Position numbers and translations under genes: made by a program
NCBI GenBank assembly: GCA_028679495.1
Contig: JAJRBK010000106.1
Coordinates: 1 to 7,608, forward strand
Reading direction: 5' to 3'
Source of the DNA: Methanobacteriota archaeon
GTDB lineage: Archaea; Halobacteriota; Bog-38; Methanoflorentales; Methanoflorentaceae
Length of the DNA stretch: 7,608 bases
The notes under the pieces: generated by a model
The model's database searches: none
What the model was told of the DNA's origin: nothing
Seen by the model: the letters and a program-made list of their open reading frames with translations, nothing else
Shown: positions 6,807 to 7,608 of the stretch, piece by piece
Numbering within the stretch: position 1 is the first letter of the stretch
How the letters are laid out: each line of letters opens with the position of its first letter

Positions 6807-7491
6807 ATTATTTTGTAACGGAAGTGCAATACTGATCGTTTTCGATATGGATGGCACGCTTGTTGATGCTGAAACGATTGATGAGTTAGCGAAAGCGGCC
6901 AACGTCGGAGACCTCGTTGCGTCGCTTACAAAGCGCGCCATGCGTGGCGAAATAGATTTTGAAGACGCTTTGAGAGAACGCGTAAGGCTCTTAAAAGGTC
7001 TGAAAGTCGAGGAGGTTAATAGAGTAGCCCTCAATATTCCCCTTATGAAAGGGGCCACAGAGCTCATAAAGGAGTTAAAAAAAGAGTACAAGGTCGCGAT
7101 GGTTTCGGGAGGCTTCACCATAGTTGCAACTGAAGTAGCCCGAAAACTTGGGGTCGATTATACTGTGGCAAATGAGCTTATCACAAAAAATGGGTTTTTG
7201 ACTGGAGAGGTTGTAGGTCCGCTGGTGCGCCAAAACTCAAAGAGCGGGGCACTGCAAGAGATTGCCAGACAGGAGGGGATACACACCGAAGACTGCATCG
7301 TGATCGGAGATGGAGCGAACGATATCTCAATGTTTGAAGCTGCGGGGTTTTCCATAGCATTCAACGCAAATCCAATCTTATACGATATTGCAGACGTTAT
7401 AATTACTAAAAAAGATCTCACCTTGGTTTTGCCCATATTACAGGGAGGAGCGTATGCTAAAAGAATTGCAGGAAAAAAAAGCACTGCTTAA
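6772..7491 (+). CDS. serB: Phosphoserine phosphatase (HAD superfamily)
   Basis: SerB hydrolyses O-phosphoserine to serine, the last step of the phosphorylated serine pathway, and supplies the substrate of the neighbouring GlyA. Numbered from ATG 6772 (239 aa), all HAD motifs are present: motif I DMDGT with nucleophile D25 and acid/base D27, motif II S112 in VSGGF, motif III K157 in RQNSKSGAL, and motif IV GDGAND with D180 and D184. The cap region AETIDELAKAANVGDLVASLTKRAM is typical of archaeal SerB. The exact start is uncertain. ATG 6772 (and another at 6739) lies within glyA and would add about 20 residues unlike the family, whose members begin only a few residues before the DxDxT motif. 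The family-like beginning is around 6829-6835, where only ATA, CTG or ATC codons exist, preceded by GGAAGTG. The 3' end overlaps the next gene by 38 nt. Confidence 0.93.
   Translation: MSLGPINSRNGRLFCNGSAILIVFDMDGTLVDAETIDELAKAANVGDLVASLTKRAMRGEIDFEDALRERVRLLKGLKVEEVNRVALNIPLMKGATELIKELKKEYKVAMVSGGFTIVATEVARKLGVDYTVANELITKNGFLTGEVVGPLVRQNSKSGALQEIARQEGIHTEDCIVIGDGANDISMFEAAGFSIAFNANPILYDIADVIITKKDLTLVLPILQGGAYAKRIAGKKSTA
7443..7450 (+). promoter_or_regulatory. Strong ribosome binding site for the coiled-coil gene
   Basis: GGGAGGAG lies inside the 3' end of serB, 3 nt before ATG 7454, with the GGAGG core 5 nt away. It is the clearest Shine-Dalgarno in the window and decides this start, which is hidden in another frame of serB. 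Confidence 0.7.
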
Positions 7492-7608
7492 AAAAGAAGC
7501 AGAAGCCTCGAAGCTTGAGCGTAACAGACTTAACATGGAAGCAAGCCAATTCGCTGCACGACGTGATGAGTTAAACGCCAAAACACGCGCGCTTATAGAT
7601 AGCGCTCA
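7454..7608 (+). CDS. Coiled-coil protein (COG1340-like), 3'-truncated by the window
   Basis: Only the first 51 codons are in the window. They begin MLKELQEKKALLKKEAEASK and continue with many Lys, Glu, Arg and Ala residues and no Pro or Gly, as expected for a long coiled coil. The segment ARRDELNAKTRAL (about residues 35-47) resembles the RDELNxK repeats of the COG1340 archaeal coiled-coil family, which commonly lies next to serB in Euryarchaeota. Its molecular function is not established; automatic annotation sometimes mislabels it phosphoserine phosphatase because of its neighbour. Start ATG 7454 has a strong ribosome binding site, and the gene overlaps serB by 38 nt in a different frame, implying co-translation. 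The family assignment is recognition from a short N-terminus, so it is moderate. Confidence 0.75.
   Translation, partial: MLKELQEKKALLKKEAEASKLERNRLNMEASQFAARRDELNAKTRALIDSA

Noticed and set aside
6687..7121. 144-codon minus-strand open frame
   Set aside because: It lies antisense to glyA and serB, both of which have intact diagnostic motifs. Its composition is Ser/Phe/Leu-rich, as expected of a shadow frame.

Overview
The window looks like part of a euryarchaeal chromosome, probably from a methanogen or an anaerobic methane/alkane oxidiser relative (Methanomicrobia-like). The evidence is a complete set of archaeosine (G+) tRNA-modification enzymes, an archaeal-type serine hydroxymethyltransferase, an archaeal 2TM K+ channel with two RCK units, archaeal BRE/TATA-like promoters and a serB gene followed by the archaeal COG1340-type coiled-coil gene. 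Base composition is moderate. The exact lineage cannot be fixed from sequence alone.

Region 1 (1-3598, + strand) is an archaeosine operon of three tightly packed genes: the 3' part of tgtA (ArcTGT, inserts preQ0 at G15 of tRNA), arcS (attaches lysine to preQ0 in tRNA) and the radical SAM enzyme RaSEA (cleaves the lysine adduct to give archaeosine). tgtA ends 8 nt before the preferred arcS ATG, and arcS and RaSEA overlap by ATGA, so the whole post-preQ0 pathway is likely made together.

Region 2 (3599-3753) is a short convergent gap with a small hairpin and no convincing gene. Region 3 (3754-5367, - strand) encodes a 2TM K+ channel-like protein with two RCK (TrkA-N/TrkA-C) units. Its selectivity filter is unusual, and its start may be a non-AUG codon. 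Region 4 (5368-5552) is a divergent promoter region.

Region 5 (5553-7608, + strand) is a serine/glycine operon: glyA (serine hydroxymethyltransferase), serB (phosphoserine phosphatase), then the start of a coiled-coil protein gene that overlaps the serB end by 38 nt. SerB makes serine and GlyA interconverts serine and glycine while feeding one-carbon units to a pterin carrier.

The gene content is largely recognisable. The points most worth a second look are two genes whose natural N-termini have no AUG/GUG/UUG codon but do have Shine-Dalgarno-like sequences in front of near-cognate codons, and the altered channel filter. No mobile element, CRISPR array, tRNA or rRNA was seen.
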